64,000 nt of DNA from Eubacterium maltosivorans (GCF_002441855.2 NZ_CP029487.1:2976001-3040000), one strand, 5' to 3'; shown: positions 7,803 to 17,404, counted from the stretch's first letter. Made by a program: numbers and translations. The notes: generated by a model not told the origin, from the sequence alone.

Positions 7803-9455
7803 TTATTCTTCCTCATCATTTTCTAACAGAGCATCCTCCTGCTCAGCGTAGAGGCTGTCCAGCTCTTCATTAAGCAGTTGGTTTGCAAGAATAACCTCCT
7901 TAATTTTCTGGACCAGGCCAGAGGCGGTTAGCAGGCAGGCTGGGATAATGATGAACCAGAACATGTGGAACATACTGACTTCGCCGCCGGTAAAAAAGGT
8001 GTATATCAGCCCGCCAAAGCACCCGAGCATAATGACCACTGTCACGATGAGGGTGGCGTTAAAGGACATATCCATGGTCAGAGCCACGAAAATGCAGAGA
8101 ACAAAAAGAATCAAGTAGTCCATAGCAATAAAATGTCCCGAGGACAGGGCGGTAAAAACACCCATGCCCAGCATGGCAATGACAAATAAAATCAAACGCA
8201 GGGATACTGCGGAATATTTAAAGGCGCCGAGGGATACGGCATCAACATTTTCGTAGGTGACATCATCCAGGTTATTATCGGAATATTCTTCATCCGGGGC
8301 CTCATCCAGTGGAAGCTCATCAAATAACTCTTCTTTGACGGACTCTGCAGTATCTTCAAAAAAATCGGCAAAGGGATGGTCTGGCTCATCTTCGGGAATC
8401 GCGTCCTCAACGTTTTCCTGAAAAATTTCTTCATCTTCAGCTGAAAGGATTTCTCCATTGAAATCTTCATCTTCCAGGAAGTCATCAGGCTCGTCTTTTT
8501 CATAAAGAATTTCCTCATCAGAGTGAGCATCTAAAAGGGGATCTTCGTCGTCAAAAGCTTCGTCTTCTTCAAAGTCATCTTCTTCAAAAAGGGCGGCGTA
8601 TTCGTCATTGTCTGCTTCAAAGGCATCGGAAGCATCGCAGTCATATTTATCGAAAGCTTCTTCATCTTCGTCGAAAGATTCAAAATCAGTTTCTTCATCC
8701 TCGGGTGTTTCCAGAGGATTATCGTCAAGAACTTCTTTGTCGACGGCGGCTCTTGCCGCCATATACCGGCTGTAGGGGATATCCTCCATTAAGTCTTCGG
8801 CTTCCTGCAACAGCTCGTCAATTTCGGCCAGGTCAGGCTCGTCAACGCCGAGAGGAAGCTCCATTGGCTCTTTATCATGCTGGGCAATTCTTTCCTCTGG
8901 GAGATCGTCCATAGTATCTTGGCTTGCGGCAGAAACAGATCGTTCAGGAACTTCTGTTTCCGATGGAATATCTGCAGACATCTGGGCGTCCAGCCCGGAT
9001 ATCTCTGGTTCCGCCATTTTTGGATGGGGCGATTCGATAGGGTCAGTATGCGTAAGAATAACCGGTTCTTCGGACGTTTTGAGCATTTCCTCGGGATCTT
9101 CAGCGCGTTTTGCTTCAGAGGGCTTAACCGGTTCTGTTTTTTTTATTTCGGCCAGAGCTTCCTCTACGCCGAGAATTTCTTCGGTGTGGAAACCAATAAT
9201 GCCGCTTTCATGAGTTTTTTGTCGGCTCTTTAAAACAGCCTGCTCGAAAAGATCTTCAACAGGATCCTCCAGATGATGCCTGGAGGGCTCTGCGATTTTC
9301 TGTTTGATGGATTCCACAGGAATTTCCGCGGAATCGGTGAGATGGGATATTTTATGATCGATCCGGTCCTCAAAGGCGGAGAAAAGGGAAAAAAGGTCTT
9401 TCTTTTTTTCCAGAAGCTCTTCGACTTCGCGGCTCTCTGGATTGCGTTTATCCAT
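7803..9455 (-). CDS. Hypothetical very acidic protein with four C-terminal membrane segments
   Basis: 550-residue protein I do not recognise. Residues 1-60 look like a charged helical region, residues about 60-400 are low-complexity and strongly acidic (runs such as DEDEEAFDKYD and EDDFEEDEAFDDEDP), and residues about 410-520 contain four hydrophobic segments, followed by a charged acidic tail. This suggests a membrane-anchored protein with a long negatively charged tail on one face. No catalytic motif is visible. It is transcribed divergently from the DnaA-box cluster and trmN6; a TATAAT (minus strand, 9490-9495) may be its -10. No good ribosome site precedes the ATG at 9455, so the start is uncertain. 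Confidence 0.75.
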   Translation of the reverse strand: MDKRNPESREVEELLEKKKDLFSLFSAFEDRIDHKISHLTDSAEIPVESIKQKIAEPSRHHLEDPVEDLFEQAVLKSRQKTHESGIIGFHTEEILGVEEALAEIKKTEPVKPSEAKRAEDPEEMLKTSEEPVILTHTDPIESPHPKMAEPEISGLDAQMSADIPSETEVPERSVSAASQDTMDDLPEERIAQHDKEPMELPLGVDEPDLAEIDELLQEAEDLMEDIPYSRYMAARAAVDKEVLDDNPLETPEDEETDFESFDEDEEAFDKYDCDASDAFEADNDEYAALFEEDDFEEDEAFDDEDPLLDAHSDEEILYEKDEPDDFLEDEDFNGEILSAEDEEIFQENVEDAIPEDEPDHPFADFFEDTAESVKEELFDELPLDEAPDEEYSDNNLDDVTYENVDAVSLGAFKYSAVSLRLILFVIAMLGMGVFTALSSGHFIAMDYLILFVLCIFVALTMDMSFNATLIVTVVIMLGCFGGLIYTFFTGGEVSMFHMFWFIIIPACLLTASGLVQKIKEVILANQLLNEELDSLYAEQEDALLENDEEE

Positions 9456-9556
9456 AGTCTATACCATGCTTTCGTTTATAGTTAAATTTATTATAACAAA
9501 AAGCTGAGCCAGAATAAAGTAAATTTACGAAAAAGTGACGTCGTTCGTATTTAAAC

Positions 9557-9908
9557 TGTGAATAACTTATGGTATAGTAGTAGAAAATTGTACACAAAAA
9601 CACTTGTTTTGCTCGGAAAAGAAAAGCCCTAAAATAAAGGTACTGGGGATTCGTCCACAGAACACACACAAAAAACTGTGGAAATGTGGATAACTTTATA
9701 AAAGAGTAATAAACAGGGCAGACAAAAAACAAAAAGTGTTCAACCGCTTAAGATTACAGTCTTTTTGTTAAAATTAGGACAATCTTACACAGAGTTATCC
9801 ACAATAAGTGCATAAAATCGGGTAAAATGTGGACAACTTTTGTGGAAAACGGGTGTTTTTCAAAATATTGTGGTATAGAAAGAGTAATGGAGCATAAATT
9901 GTGGATAA
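9557..9908. other. DnaA-box cluster: candidate oriC or DnaA-binding locus
   Basis: Intergenic, AT-rich region with perfect DnaA boxes (TTATCCACA or its complement) at 9685-9693, 9795-9803 and 9900-9908, a TTATTCACA match at 9557-9565 (minus), and one-mismatch boxes at 9677-9685 (TGTGGAAAT), 9828-9836 (TGTGGACAA) and 9841-9849 (TGTGGAAAA). Both orientations occur. The last box overlaps the GTG start of the next gene. Neighbours include a DnaI-type helicase loader and a DnaD protein, and WalJ-HtrA, which in Bacillus lie near the origin. No dnaA gene is in the window, so this may be oriC itself, part of a bipartite origin, or a titration site. Density of boxes is observed; function is inference. 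Confidence 0.65.
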
Positions 9909-10692
9909 CTTTATAAAAGAGAACGAGCGTTTAGAAGATTTAGGAATTAAGGGACTTAAGATCATTCAAAACCCGGATTATTTCTGCTTCGGCATTGATG
10001 CAGTGCTGTTGTCCTGGTTTGCTTCGAGCGCGGTGCACAGAAAGACCCGGGTGATTGATCTGGGGACAGGAACTGGGATTATTCCGCTGCTTTTGTACGG
10101 AAGAACAGGCGCCCAGAAAATTCAGGCTCTTGAAATTCAGGAGAATATGGTGGAGATGGCCGGACGCAGTGTAGCATGCAATGGATTGGAAGAAAAAATT
10201 GAGATTATCCATGGTGATATCAAGAACCCTGGCGAGCAGGTGAGGCCCACCAGCTATGACGTGGTGGTCAGCAACCCGCCTTATATGAAAGTGGGGCACG
10301 GGCTTAAAAATCCTATGGAGACCAAGGCCATTGCACGCCACGAAATTCTGTGTGGTATTGAGGATGTGGTGATTTTTGCCAAACGGATGCTGAAGGACCG
10401 CGGTAAGCTGTTCTTAATCCACCGTGCGGACCGTCTGGCGGATATTATGAGTGTGATGCGGGAGCACAGGGTAGAGCCCAAGCGCCTGCAGTTTATCCAT
10501 CCCTATTTGGATAAGCCGGCCAATCTGGTTTTGGTGGAGGGGATGAAAGCTGGAAAACCTTATTTAATCACGGAGGCACCCATTGTGGTCTACGAAAAGG
10601 ATGGCCGGTACACACAGACAATCAATGATATCTATGGAACCCCGGAGCCCTATGACCGGATCATCGAAAATAAAACAGCACCGGAGCAGTAA
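9901..10692 (+). CDS. tRNA1(Val) adenine-37 N6-methyltransferase-like protein
   Basis: 263-residue class I SAM-dependent methyltransferase of the TrmN6/YfiC type. SAM-binding motif I is VIDLGTGTGIIP (about residues 52-63) and the catalytic NPPY of N6-adenine methylases is seen in VVSNPPYMK (about residues 120-128). These enzymes methylate A37 of tRNA-Val; the exact tRNA target here is inferred from the family. Start is GTG 9901, with GGAG at 9889-9892, and the start codon itself lies in a DnaA box, so DnaA could modulate its expression. The convergent loader gene begins 18 bases past its stop. Confidence 0.85.
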   Translation: MDNFIKENERLEDLGIKGLKIIQNPDYFCFGIDAVLLSWFASSAVHRKTRVIDLGTGTGIIPLLLYGRTGAQKIQALEIQENMVEMAGRSVACNGLEEKIEIIHGDIKNPGEQVRPTSYDVVVSNPPYMKVGHGLKNPMETKAIARHEILCGIEDVVIFAKRMLKDRGKLFLIHRADRLADIMSVMREHRVEPKRLQFIHPYLDKPANLVLVEGMKAGKPYLITEAPIVVYEKDGRYTQTINDIYGTPEPYDRIIENKTAPEQ

Positions 10693-10709
10693 AGCGCCGA
10701 TGCTGTTTT

Positions 10710-11681
10710 TTAGCCCATACGTTTTTTAATCAGCCGGATATCGTCGCCGGCAAAGACAATGTTCAGGAAGTTGCCACGGATTCTGGAAGTCAGACGCTCG
10801 TCATAGTTCTCAAGAATCTGGGGCATGGTCAGGTTGGTGGATAAAATGATTTTTTTATGCTCCTGCAGACGGGTGTTAATGACCTCGAAAAGCTGCTTTT
10901 TGCTGAAATCCGAGTAAGACTCTGCCCCGAAATCGTCGATAATCAGCAAATCGGCGGTAAAAAGTGGGGAATATATTTCATTAATGGGTATATTATCATT
11001 GAAAATTTTACTCTGAATATCCTGGACCAGATGAGCGGCGGTGATATAGACAACATTGTAGCCCTTGCCAATCAGGGCGTTAGCCACACAGTTTGACATA
11101 AAGGTTTTGCCCACGCCGGGCTTTCCGGTAAACAGATAGTTGTCGTTTTGAGACTCGAAGTGCAGGCAGTAATGCTGCATTTTTTCCTTGAGACGGCACA
11201 TTTTTTCCCTGGGCGAGCCGTTCTGGGTTTCGACGGCTTCATCCGCGTAATAATCGGGATTAAAGGTGTCGAAATTTTCGGCCTGGGCATGGACGTTTAA
11301 ATCATAGTTATTAAAGGCAGCCCGGATGAGCTCTTGCTTTAAGCAGGAACAAACTTGTCCGTTTATGTAGCCGGTATCCTTGCAGATCGGGCAGTCGTAG
11401 CGCAGCGTCAGGTAGTCCAGTGGATAGCCGTTTTCAAGCAGCAGGGCTTCCTTTTGCTTTTTTAAGGCTTCGACGTTTTGACGGAATTCAGAGATAGCGT
11501 CAGGATTTTTGCGGGATACCTCGCGGGTCATTCGGATTCCCTGAAGATTGATGGCATGGTCGAGTTCGGCGAGCTTTGGAATGGCGGCATAAAGCGCGTC
11601 CTGTTTTCTCTTAAGCTCGAGCTTATTGCGAAACTGTTTTTGCTCAAAGGCGTCATAGACTTTTTTTGTTCGTTCATTCAT
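10710..11681 (-). CDS. DnaI/DnaC-type helicase loader, AAA+ ATPase
   Basis: 323-residue ATPase that loads the replicative helicase at origins or restart sites. A cysteine cluster CPICKDTGYINGQVCSC (about residues 95-112) resembles the zinc-binding element of the DnaI N-terminal part. The AAA+ core has Walker A TGKPGVGKT and Walker B LLIIDDFGAE, then a sensor-like STNL. The frame is open upstream to 11747, but ATG 11681 with GGAG eight bases before it is the better start; it overlaps the stop of the DnaD gene by 8 bp, so the two are co-translated. The pairing with DnaD supports the primosome role. Confidence 0.9.
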   Translation of the reverse strand: MNERTKKVYDAFEQKQFRNKLELKRKQDALYAAIPKLAELDHAINLQGIRMTREVSRKNPDAISEFRQNVEALKKQKEALLLENGYPLDYLTLRYDCPICKDTGYINGQVCSCLKQELIRAAFNNYDLNVHAQAENFDTFNPDYYADEAVETQNGSPREKMCRLKEKMQHYCLHFESQNDNYLFTGKPGVGKTFMSNCVANALIGKGYNVVYITAAHLVQDIQSKIFNDNIPINEIYSPLFTADLLIIDDFGAESYSDFSKKQLFEVINTRLQEHKKIILSTNLTMPQILENYDERLTSRIRGNFLNIVFAGDDIRLIKKRMG

Positions 11682-12693
11682 TATCGTCACTCCATAACCA
11701 GGCTTCGTCCAGCTGGTCAAGCTCCTCGTAGACCTTTTTACGGTCATCGCTGATCACGACGTCGCCCTTTGACTGATGGTAGCCTTTTTTAGGCTCTGCA
11801 TTAATTTCTTCCAGGCTGGTATAACCCTTTTGGAACCAGCGTTTTAAAATCGCGTCGATGTAGCGGATATCCTGTTTGCTGGAACGCTGCATGGCGGCGG
11901 TGATGATGTCCATATCAAAGCGGTACTCGTCTGCCCAGCGGATGACCATTTCCTTTTCCCAGGCGATGGGCGCCCGGCGGAGGCCAAGATATTTGAAAAC
12001 ATCATAGACCAGCTTTTGTTCACCCGCGCTTTTTCGGATATAGGCGTCGGCTTCTGTGGCTTCCCGGATACCGGCTTTGTACCAGCCCTCGGCCACAGAT
12101 TTCAGATAATTGATGATCTGCTTTGCTGTGAAAGGTTTTTCCTTTTTACCGATGAGGTTCATAGAATACTCTACCAGAAGGATTACAACCTCCGGTGTAA
12201 AATGGTATTCAGTAATCCAGTTTTTAAACATCTGAGTTTCTTTCTGGGTGATGGTCCGGCTGCCGTACATCTGCTGAATTTTGGAATACATGTGGGCAAC
12301 GCGGGCCTCCATGCTGTCGGGGTCCTGCTTTTGGGATGTTTCCGTCTTTTTAGTCTCCGCCTCAGCCTTGGTGTGGTGCGACATCAGTTTGGCAGAAATG
12401 TTGTAATAAGTGACGATGACATCCTTTGTGCCGACGTATTCCAGGGAGAGGATGCCCTCCTTTTCCCAATATTCCCAGGCCTTGATGACATCCCCCTCGG
12501 TCAGGTCAAAAAGTTTGCTGAGTGCCAGATTGTCGATGGGCTCAAGGGACTGATTAAAGCAGTGCTTCAGCCCAAAAAGATACACCTTCACATAATCGCC
12601 CCGGGCCTGGGGCATATAGTGATTGATAAATATATTTTCGACTGGCGTCATGGCCATATTGTCGTTGTCGATGATAAACTTGAACTGATTCAT
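11674..12693 (-). CDS. DnaD-domain primosome protein
   Basis: 339-residue DnaD/DnaB-family protein. The N-terminal ~100 residues form the winged-helix part (segment LSKLFDLTEGDVIKAWEYWEKEGIL), and the C-terminal half holds one or two DnaD helical repeats (around FKNWITEYHFTPEVVILLVEYSM and YIDAILKRWFQKGYTSLEEI). Such proteins remodel DnaA-bound origins and recruit the helicase loader in Firmicutes. It is first in a two-gene minus-strand operon with the loader. A TATAAT-like -10 for this operon may lie near 12731-12736 on the minus strand. Confidence 0.88.
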   Translation of the reverse strand: MNQFKFIIDNDNMAMTPVENIFINHYMPQARGDYVKVYLFGLKHCFNQSLEPIDNLALSKLFDLTEGDVIKAWEYWEKEGILSLEYVGTKDVIVTYYNISAKLMSHHTKAEAETKKTETSQKQDPDSMEARVAHMYSKIQQMYGSRTITQKETQMFKNWITEYHFTPEVVILLVEYSMNLIGKKEKPFTAKQIINYLKSVAEGWYKAGIREATEADAYIRKSAGEQKLVYDVFKYLGLRRAPIAWEKEMVIRWADEYRFDMDIITAAMQRSSKQDIRYIDAILKRWFQKGYTSLEEINAEPKKGYHQSKGDVVISDDRKKVYEELDQLDEAWLWSDDNE

Positions 12694-12817
12694 TTGGAAA
12701 ACACATCCTTGATTAAAGAGTGCTCTTATTATAGCACAAAACCCTGCAGTTTTTTATCCCAATTGTATACGAGATGTAAATTCTTTCATTTGTTGGCTTA
12801 AAAACGGGCACTTTGGG

Positions 12818-12845
12818 TTGCGAATCGGTTTAGGTATGATATAAT
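12818..12845 (+). promoter_or_regulatory. Promoter of murA
   Basis: TTGCGA at 12818-12823 and TATAAT at 12840-12845, 16 bp apart, upstream of murA. A ribosome site GAAAGGAAG precedes the ATG at 12884. Confidence 0.7.
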
Positions 12846-12883
12846 AACAAAGTTAAATGCGTGTGCGAAAGGAAGACTAATAT

Positions 12884-14161
12884 ATGGATACTTTTATCAT
12901 TGAAGGAGGTCACCCGCTAAACGGTGAGGTGGCAATCTCCGGAGCAAAAAATGCAGTATTGGGTATTATCCCCGCAGCCATCCTTTGTTCCTGCTCAAGC
13001 AAAATCGATAATGTGCCCGACATTAAGGATGTCAACAAGATCGTTGCAATCCTGGAAAAAATGGGGGCAGAAATATATAGAGAAAATGATACTTTAATTA
13101 TAAATACTGACAAGCCGATCAATTATGATTGTTCGGAATATGAAGAAGAAACAGGAAAGATGCGTGCGTCTTACTATCTGCTGGGAGCGCTGCTGGGCCG
13201 TTACCACAAGGCCATTGTTCCGTTGCCGGGAGGTTGTAATATTGGAGACCGTCCCATTGACCAGCATATCAAGGGTTTTGAAGCGCTCGGAGCAAAGGTG
13301 CTGATCGAGCATGGCCAGGTTAAGATGACTGCAGACCGTCTGATCGGCGCAGATATTTACCTGGATGTGGTCAGCGTTGGTGCGACCATCAACATCATGC
13401 TGGCGGCGACCCGCGCAGAAGGGATGACCATCATCGAAAATGCGGCAAAGGAGCCGCATATTGTGGATGTGGCAAACTTTCTGAACCTGATGGGAGCAAA
13501 TATTAAAGGTGCGGGAACAGATACCATTAAAATCAAAGGTGTGGAGGAAATGCATGGCTGTGAATATTCCGTCGTGCCGGATCAAATCACAGCAGGAACC
13601 TATATGATGGCAGCTGCTGCAACCTGCGGCAATGTGCTCGTAAAAAATGTCATTCCGAAGCATATGGAAGCTGTCACCGCAAAAATGCGCGAAATGGGCG
13701 TCGAAATCATTGAAGAGGACAATGGTATCCGCGTTATTGGAAAAGAAAATATTAAAGGGTGTAAGGTGAAAACATTGCCTTATCCAGGCTTTCCGACCGA
13801 TCTGCAGCAGCCCATGGCAGTGCTTATGAGTATTGCCAGCGGACAGAGCGTTATTACTGAGAGTATTTTTGAGAACCGTTTTAAATATGTCGATGAACTG
13901 CGTAAAATGGGCGCAGATATTTCAATTAACGGCCGTGTCGCCAATATTACCGGAGTCCCGACCTTGTCCGGGACCAAGATCAAGGCGACAGACCTGCGCG
14001 CCGGCGCTGCCATGGTCATCGCAGGGCTTATCGCAGAAGGTGAAACACGGATTACGGATATCCAGTATATCGACCGGGGTTATGAAAAATTAGAAAGTAA
14101 TATCCGGAGTCTTGGAGGAATTATCCGCCGCGAGGCCATTGAAAAGAAAGTCGAAGACTAA
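12884..14161 (+). CDS. murA: UDP-N-acetylglucosamine 1-carboxyvinyltransferase
   Basis: 425-residue enzyme that transfers enolpyruvate from PEP to UDP-GlcNAc, the first committed step of peptidoglycan synthesis, in the cytoplasm. The EPSP-synthase fold is evident; the conserved KN pair is Lys22-Asn23 in [10 protein letters not shown], and the catalytic cysteine, target of fosfomycin, is Cys118 in [14 protein letters not shown]. Length is normal. It is followed after two bases by a secreted polysaccharide deacetylase, so both likely belong to one cell-wall transcription unit ending at the terminator at 15063. Confidence 0.97.
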   Translation: MDTFIIEGGHPLNGEVAISGAKNAVLGIIPAAILCSCSSKIDNVPDIKDVNKIVAILEKMGAEIYRENDTLIINTDKPINYDCSEYEEETGKMRASYYLLGALLGRYHKAIVPLPGGCNIGDRPIDQHIKGFEALGAKVLIEHGQVKMTADRLIGADIYLDVVSVGATINIMLAATRAEGMTIIENAAKEPHIVDVANFLNLMGANIKGAGTDTIKIKGVEEMHGCEYSVVPDQITAGTYMMAAAATCGNVLVKNVIPKHMEAVTAKMREMGVEIIEEDNGIRVIGKENIKGCKVKTLPYPGFPTDLQQPMAVLMSIASGQSVITESIFENRFKYVDELRKMGADISINGRVANITGVPTLSGTKIKATDLRAGAAMVIAGLIAEGETRITDIQYIDRGYEKLESNIRSLGGIIRREAIEKKVED

Positions 14162-14163
14162 GA

Positions 14164-15039
14164 ATGAAGACACGAAAAAGACGCCGCATCCGGTTTAAAC
14201 CGCGGTTTTACGTGTGGGTGGCGGCGCTTGCTGCCGTGCTCATGACGTCGGTCTTTTTCATAGCCACCCATCCTGCAAAGAAGCTTGAGAAGAATTCCCA
14301 AGCGGCGCTTCAGGCGGTGGAGACACTCCAGACCGCCTTGTCAAACGCGGCAGAAAAGGGCTCGAGCGCTTTACAGACAGAAGAAAATAAAGAACTGGAG
14401 GCCGTTAAAGAGCGAATCCGAAATGGTGATACGGACGGCCTTAAGGTTGTTTTTATGACCTTTGACGACGGTCCCAGCGAGCACACCAATGAGGTGCTTG
14501 ATATTCTGAAAAAACATCATATCAAGGCCACCTTTTTTACAAATGGCCGTGATAACGAAGTAGCCAGAGCTGCTTATAAAAGGATTGTGGATGAAGGCCA
14601 TACCCTGGGAAATCACAGCTGGAGCCATAAATACGACCTTTATAAGAATCCGCCGGCTTTTTATGAGGACGTTGAGAAGCTGGATAAATTCCAGCTTGAG
14701 GTGACAGGAGAGGCCGAGATATCCCATATGTTCAGATTTCCTGGCGGTTCGCTCAATGCCAACGCGAAGTGCATACAGGGGATTCTTGACAGAGGCTATA
14801 ACTATGTGGATTGGAATTCCTCAGCCGGTGACGGGGGCGGTAATCCCGCCAGTACCGACGCGGTTGTGAATAAAATTATGAGTGAGGTGCATCAGCACAA
14901 TGTGAGCACTGTTCTCTGCCATGCAGAGCTGCGGGACACTACACGGGCCGCTTTACCCCAGCTTTTTGATGCGCTTAAAGCGGAAGGGTATACTTTTTTA
15001 CCTATGGAATCGGATCTTTCATATCCCAGACAGGTATAA
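14164..15039 (+). CDS. Membrane-anchored polysaccharide (peptidoglycan) deacetylase
   Basis: 291-residue NodB-domain enzyme of carbohydrate esterase family 4. A basic N-terminus (KTRKRRRIRFK) and one hydrophobic segment at residues 16-34 anchor it outside the membrane; a linker of about 60 residues follows. Catalytic motifs are TFDDG (Asp101 base, Asp102 metal) and HSWSH (metal ligands His151 and His155), with RFPGG further on. By family it removes acetyl groups from GlcNAc or MurNAc; the downstream position to murA supports a cell-wall substrate. It starts two bases after the murA stop. Confidence 0.9.
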   Translation: MKTRKRRRIRFKPRFYVWVAALAAVLMTSVFFIATHPAKKLEKNSQAALQAVETLQTALSNAAEKGSSALQTEENKELEAVKERIRNGDTDGLKVVFMTFDDGPSEHTNEVLDILKKHHIKATFFTNGRDNEVARAAYKRIVDEGHTLGNHSWSHKYDLYKNPPAFYEDVEKLDKFQLEVTGEAEISHMFRFPGGSLNANAKCIQGILDRGYNYVDWNSSAGDGGGNPASTDAVVNKIMSEVHQHNVSTVLCHAELRDTTRAALPQLFDALKAEGYTFLPMESDLSYPRQV

Positions 15040-15062
15040 AAAGAGAAAAGTTGAAAAGTTCT

Positions 15063-15090
15063 CCCGGACCGCTAAAGTCCGGGGTTTTTT
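15063..15090 (+). terminator. Rho-independent terminator after murA-deacetylase
   Basis: Stem CCCGGAC/GTCCGGG with a 7-base loop, followed by GTTTTTT. Confidence 0.9.
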
Positions 15091-15221
15091 GCTGTTTTTA
15101 AAGGCAGTTACGTTAAGTAAAGATTAAGTAAGATTCGATAACATGTAAGCAGCGACGCTTCTGCCTTAAAGCGCAGAAGAAGTTCTATTACCGATCGAAT
15201 TTTCGATAGTAGGAGATTCGC

Positions 15222-16010
15222 ATGAAATTTTGTAGTTTATATAGTGGAAGTTCTGGAAACAGCCTTTTTGTTTCACACAGCAAAACAAAGCTTCTGATCG
15301 ACGCAGGCCTCAGCGGAAAGCGGATTGAGCAGGCACTCTGCTCCATTGACGAGCTGCCCGCTCAGCTTGGCGGTATTCTGGTAACACACGAGCACCGCGA
15401 CCATATACATGGTGTCGGTGTGCTTTCAAGGCGTTACGACCTGCCGGTTTACGCCAACTTTGCCACTTGGGAAAGTATGCGGGACAGCCTTGGAAAGATT
15501 GCGGAGCACAACGTCCGGGTTTTTGAAACCGGACGAGCCTTTGTTATCGGAGATTTACAGATCGAAGCTTTTAACACCTCCCATGACGCAGTGGAATCTG
15601 TGGGCTTTACCATTGACAGCGGATGCAGCAGCGTGGGTATTGCCACCGATACGGGCGTTATCACGCCGAGGATTATGGAAGCCCTGAAAGGCAGAGACCT
15701 TGTAGTGCTGGAATCCAACCACGATCCGGCCATGCTGGAGGCAGGACGCTATCCCTTTCCACTTAAGCAGCGTATTAAGGGAAATCATGGGCATCTCTCC
15801 AACGAAATATGCGGCGAGACAGTCTGTACCCTGGTGAAGGAAGGGCTTGACAAGATTGTTTTAGCCCATCTCAGTGAGGAAAACAACTATCCCCTTCTGG
15901 CATACCAGACCACTGCACGGATACTGGAGGCAGAAGGCATACAGCCTGGAGAAGATTTGTCACTGGTGGTTGCAGGCCGAAAAAACAGCAGTGAAATTTA
16001 TGAACTGTAG
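15222..16010 (+). CDS. walJ: WalJ/YycJ-type metallo-beta-lactamase-fold hydrolase
   Basis: 262-residue MBL-fold protein with the metal site THEHRDHIHG (His56, His58, Asp60, His61). In Bacillus and relatives walJ lies in the walRK operon next to htrA and is linked to coordination of cell division with replication; it is a nuclease-like MBL protein of uncertain substrate. Here it stands directly before an HtrA protease, but no WalR or WalK gene is present in the window. A strong ribosome site TAGGAGA precedes the ATG. The htrA gene starts 38 bases downstream. Confidence 0.88.
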   Translation: MKFCSLYSGSSGNSLFVSHSKTKLLIDAGLSGKRIEQALCSIDELPAQLGGILVTHEHRDHIHGVGVLSRRYDLPVYANFATWESMRDSLGKIAEHNVRVFETGRAFVIGDLQIEAFNTSHDAVESVGFTIDSGCSSVGIATDTGVITPRIMEALKGRDLVVLESNHDPAMLEAGRYPFPLKQRIKGNHGHLSNEICGETVCTLVKEGLDKIVLAHLSEENNYPLLAYQTTARILEAEGIQPGEDLSLVVAGRKNSSEIYEL

Positions 16011-16048
16011 CGGAACTTTCATCCAAAATCAAACGAGGTGAAAGAAAA

Positions 16049-17161
16049 ATGTACGAAAATAACGAAAGACCAAAGAGAGGGTCCCATGTGCCGGCCGCCA
16101 TCGCCGGCGGCGTGGTCGGCGGGATCATCGTGGCGATTATTCTCGTGGCTGTCCTGTACTTTACAGGTACCCTTGGCGGGGGAACCCGTACCGAGACCGT
16201 TGCGGGCCAGAAAGTGATCGTCAACGATGTGAATGTGGACTCCCAGGTAGAAGCCGTGGCGCAGGTCGTCCCGGAATCTGTAGCCGGAATTGAGACCACC
16301 ATGACAGAAAATACCATGATGGGCACACAGGAAGCTGTTGGCGTAGGCTCAGGTTTTATTGTGACATCCGACGGTTATATTGTCACAAACCAGCATGTTA
16401 TCAGCGATAACCCAAAGGAAATCAAGGTATCTTTGGCTGATGGCAATAACTATACCGCCCAGAAGATTTGGGCTGATTCCAGCCTGGATATGGCCATTAT
16501 CAAAATTGACGCCAAGAATCTTCCTGCAGTTACGCTGGGAGACTCTGATAATTTAAAGGTCGGCGAGGTGGCCATTGCCATCGGAAATCCCTTAGGGCTT
16601 CAGTTTGAGCGAAGCGTCACCGCGGGGATTATCTCGGCCTTAAACCGAAGCCTGGTAGTCGACAGCAGTCTGGTGGCTGAAGACCTGATCCAGACCGACG
16701 CTACCATCAATAAGGGGAACAGCGGCGGCCCCCTTGTTAACGCCAGCGGCGAGGTTATCGGCATCAATACCTATAAAAACGCCCAGGGCGAGGGGATGGG
16801 CTTTGCCATTCCCATCAATGTGGTCAAACCCATACTCAATCAGGTTGTGACAAGCGGCAGCTTTACACCGACTGTCATTGGCATCAGCGGCTATGATAAA
16901 CAGCAGGCCGCCTACTATAATGATGCTGAGCCCATCGACAAGGGCATCTATGTCGCCTCGGTGCAGGCGGGCGGCGGCGCGGCCAATGCTGGTATCCAGA
17001 AAGGCGATATCCTTCTGACCATTGACGGAAAAGACGTGAACACCATGCTGAAGATGAAGGAAATCCTCTACGGACACAAACCAGGAGATACCGTCAAAAT
17101 TACCTATGAGCGCGGCGGGCAGACAAAAGAAACCGATGTGACCCTGCAAGCTGGAAATTGA
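16049..17161 (+). CDS. htrA: HtrA/DegP-like membrane-anchored serine protease
   Basis: 370-residue S1C protease for quality control of extracytoplasmic proteins. One N-terminal membrane segment (residues about 17-42) is followed by the trypsin-like domain with His116 (TNQHV), Asp147 (SSLDMAI) and Ser225 (NKGNSGGPL), all intact, and a single C-terminal PDZ domain from about residue 275. Length and layout match Firmicute HtrA. It follows walJ, the same order as in Bacillus, and ends at a strong terminator. Confidence 0.95.
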   Translation: MYENNERPKRGSHVPAAIAGGVVGGIIVAIILVAVLYFTGTLGGGTRTETVAGQKVIVNDVNVDSQVEAVAQVVPESVAGIETTMTENTMMGTQEAVGVGSGFIVTSDGYIVTNQHVISDNPKEIKVSLADGNNYTAQKIWADSSLDMAIIKIDAKNLPAVTLGDSDNLKVGEVAIAIGNPLGLQFERSVTAGIISALNRSLVVDSSLVAEDLIQTDATINKGNSGGPLVNASGEVIGINTYKNAQGEGMGFAIPINVVKPILNQVVTSGSFTPTVIGISGYDKQQAAYYNDAEPIDKGIYVASVQAGGGAANAGIQKGDILLTIDGKDVNTMLKMKEILYGHKPGDTVKITYERGGQTKETDVTLQAGN

Positions 17162-17191
17162 TCGAAAAATTTTATATAATAACCATAAGGA

Positions 17192-17218
17192 GCTGCCGCT
17201 TAATGCGGCAGCTTTTTT
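17192..17218 (+). terminator. Rho-independent terminator after htrA
   Basis: Perfect 8-bp stem GCTGCCGC/GCGGCAGC followed by TTTTTT. Confidence 0.93.
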
Positions 17219-17285
17219 AAATTGATAAAAATCCGCTAATGCCCATTTTGTTTATGATAGGCAAGATATTAAAATACAGGAGCCG

Positions 17286-17314
17286 TTGTATTTTCAGACA
17301 AAAAGGACTATAAT
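17286..17314 (+). promoter_or_regulatory. Promoter of the VOC / zinc-ribbon genes
   Basis: TTGTAT at 17286-17291 and TATAAT at 17309-17314 with 17-bp spacing. Confidence 0.6.
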
Positions 17315-17404
17315 GGAGAAAATTTACATACAGGGCCAGTGCCAGGAGCTGGCCTTCAAAAATATTGGGAAAAGAGGTATCTGGCCTGGCGGATAACAGT
17401 AGTC

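Noticed and set aside
12016-12801. 261-codon plus-strand frame opposite the DnaD gene
   Set aside because: Opposite a coherent DnaD protein; its composition follows from that gene's codons.
13094-13663. 189-codon minus-strand frame opposite murA
   Set aside because: Antisense shadow of a highly conserved gene; no recognisable domain.
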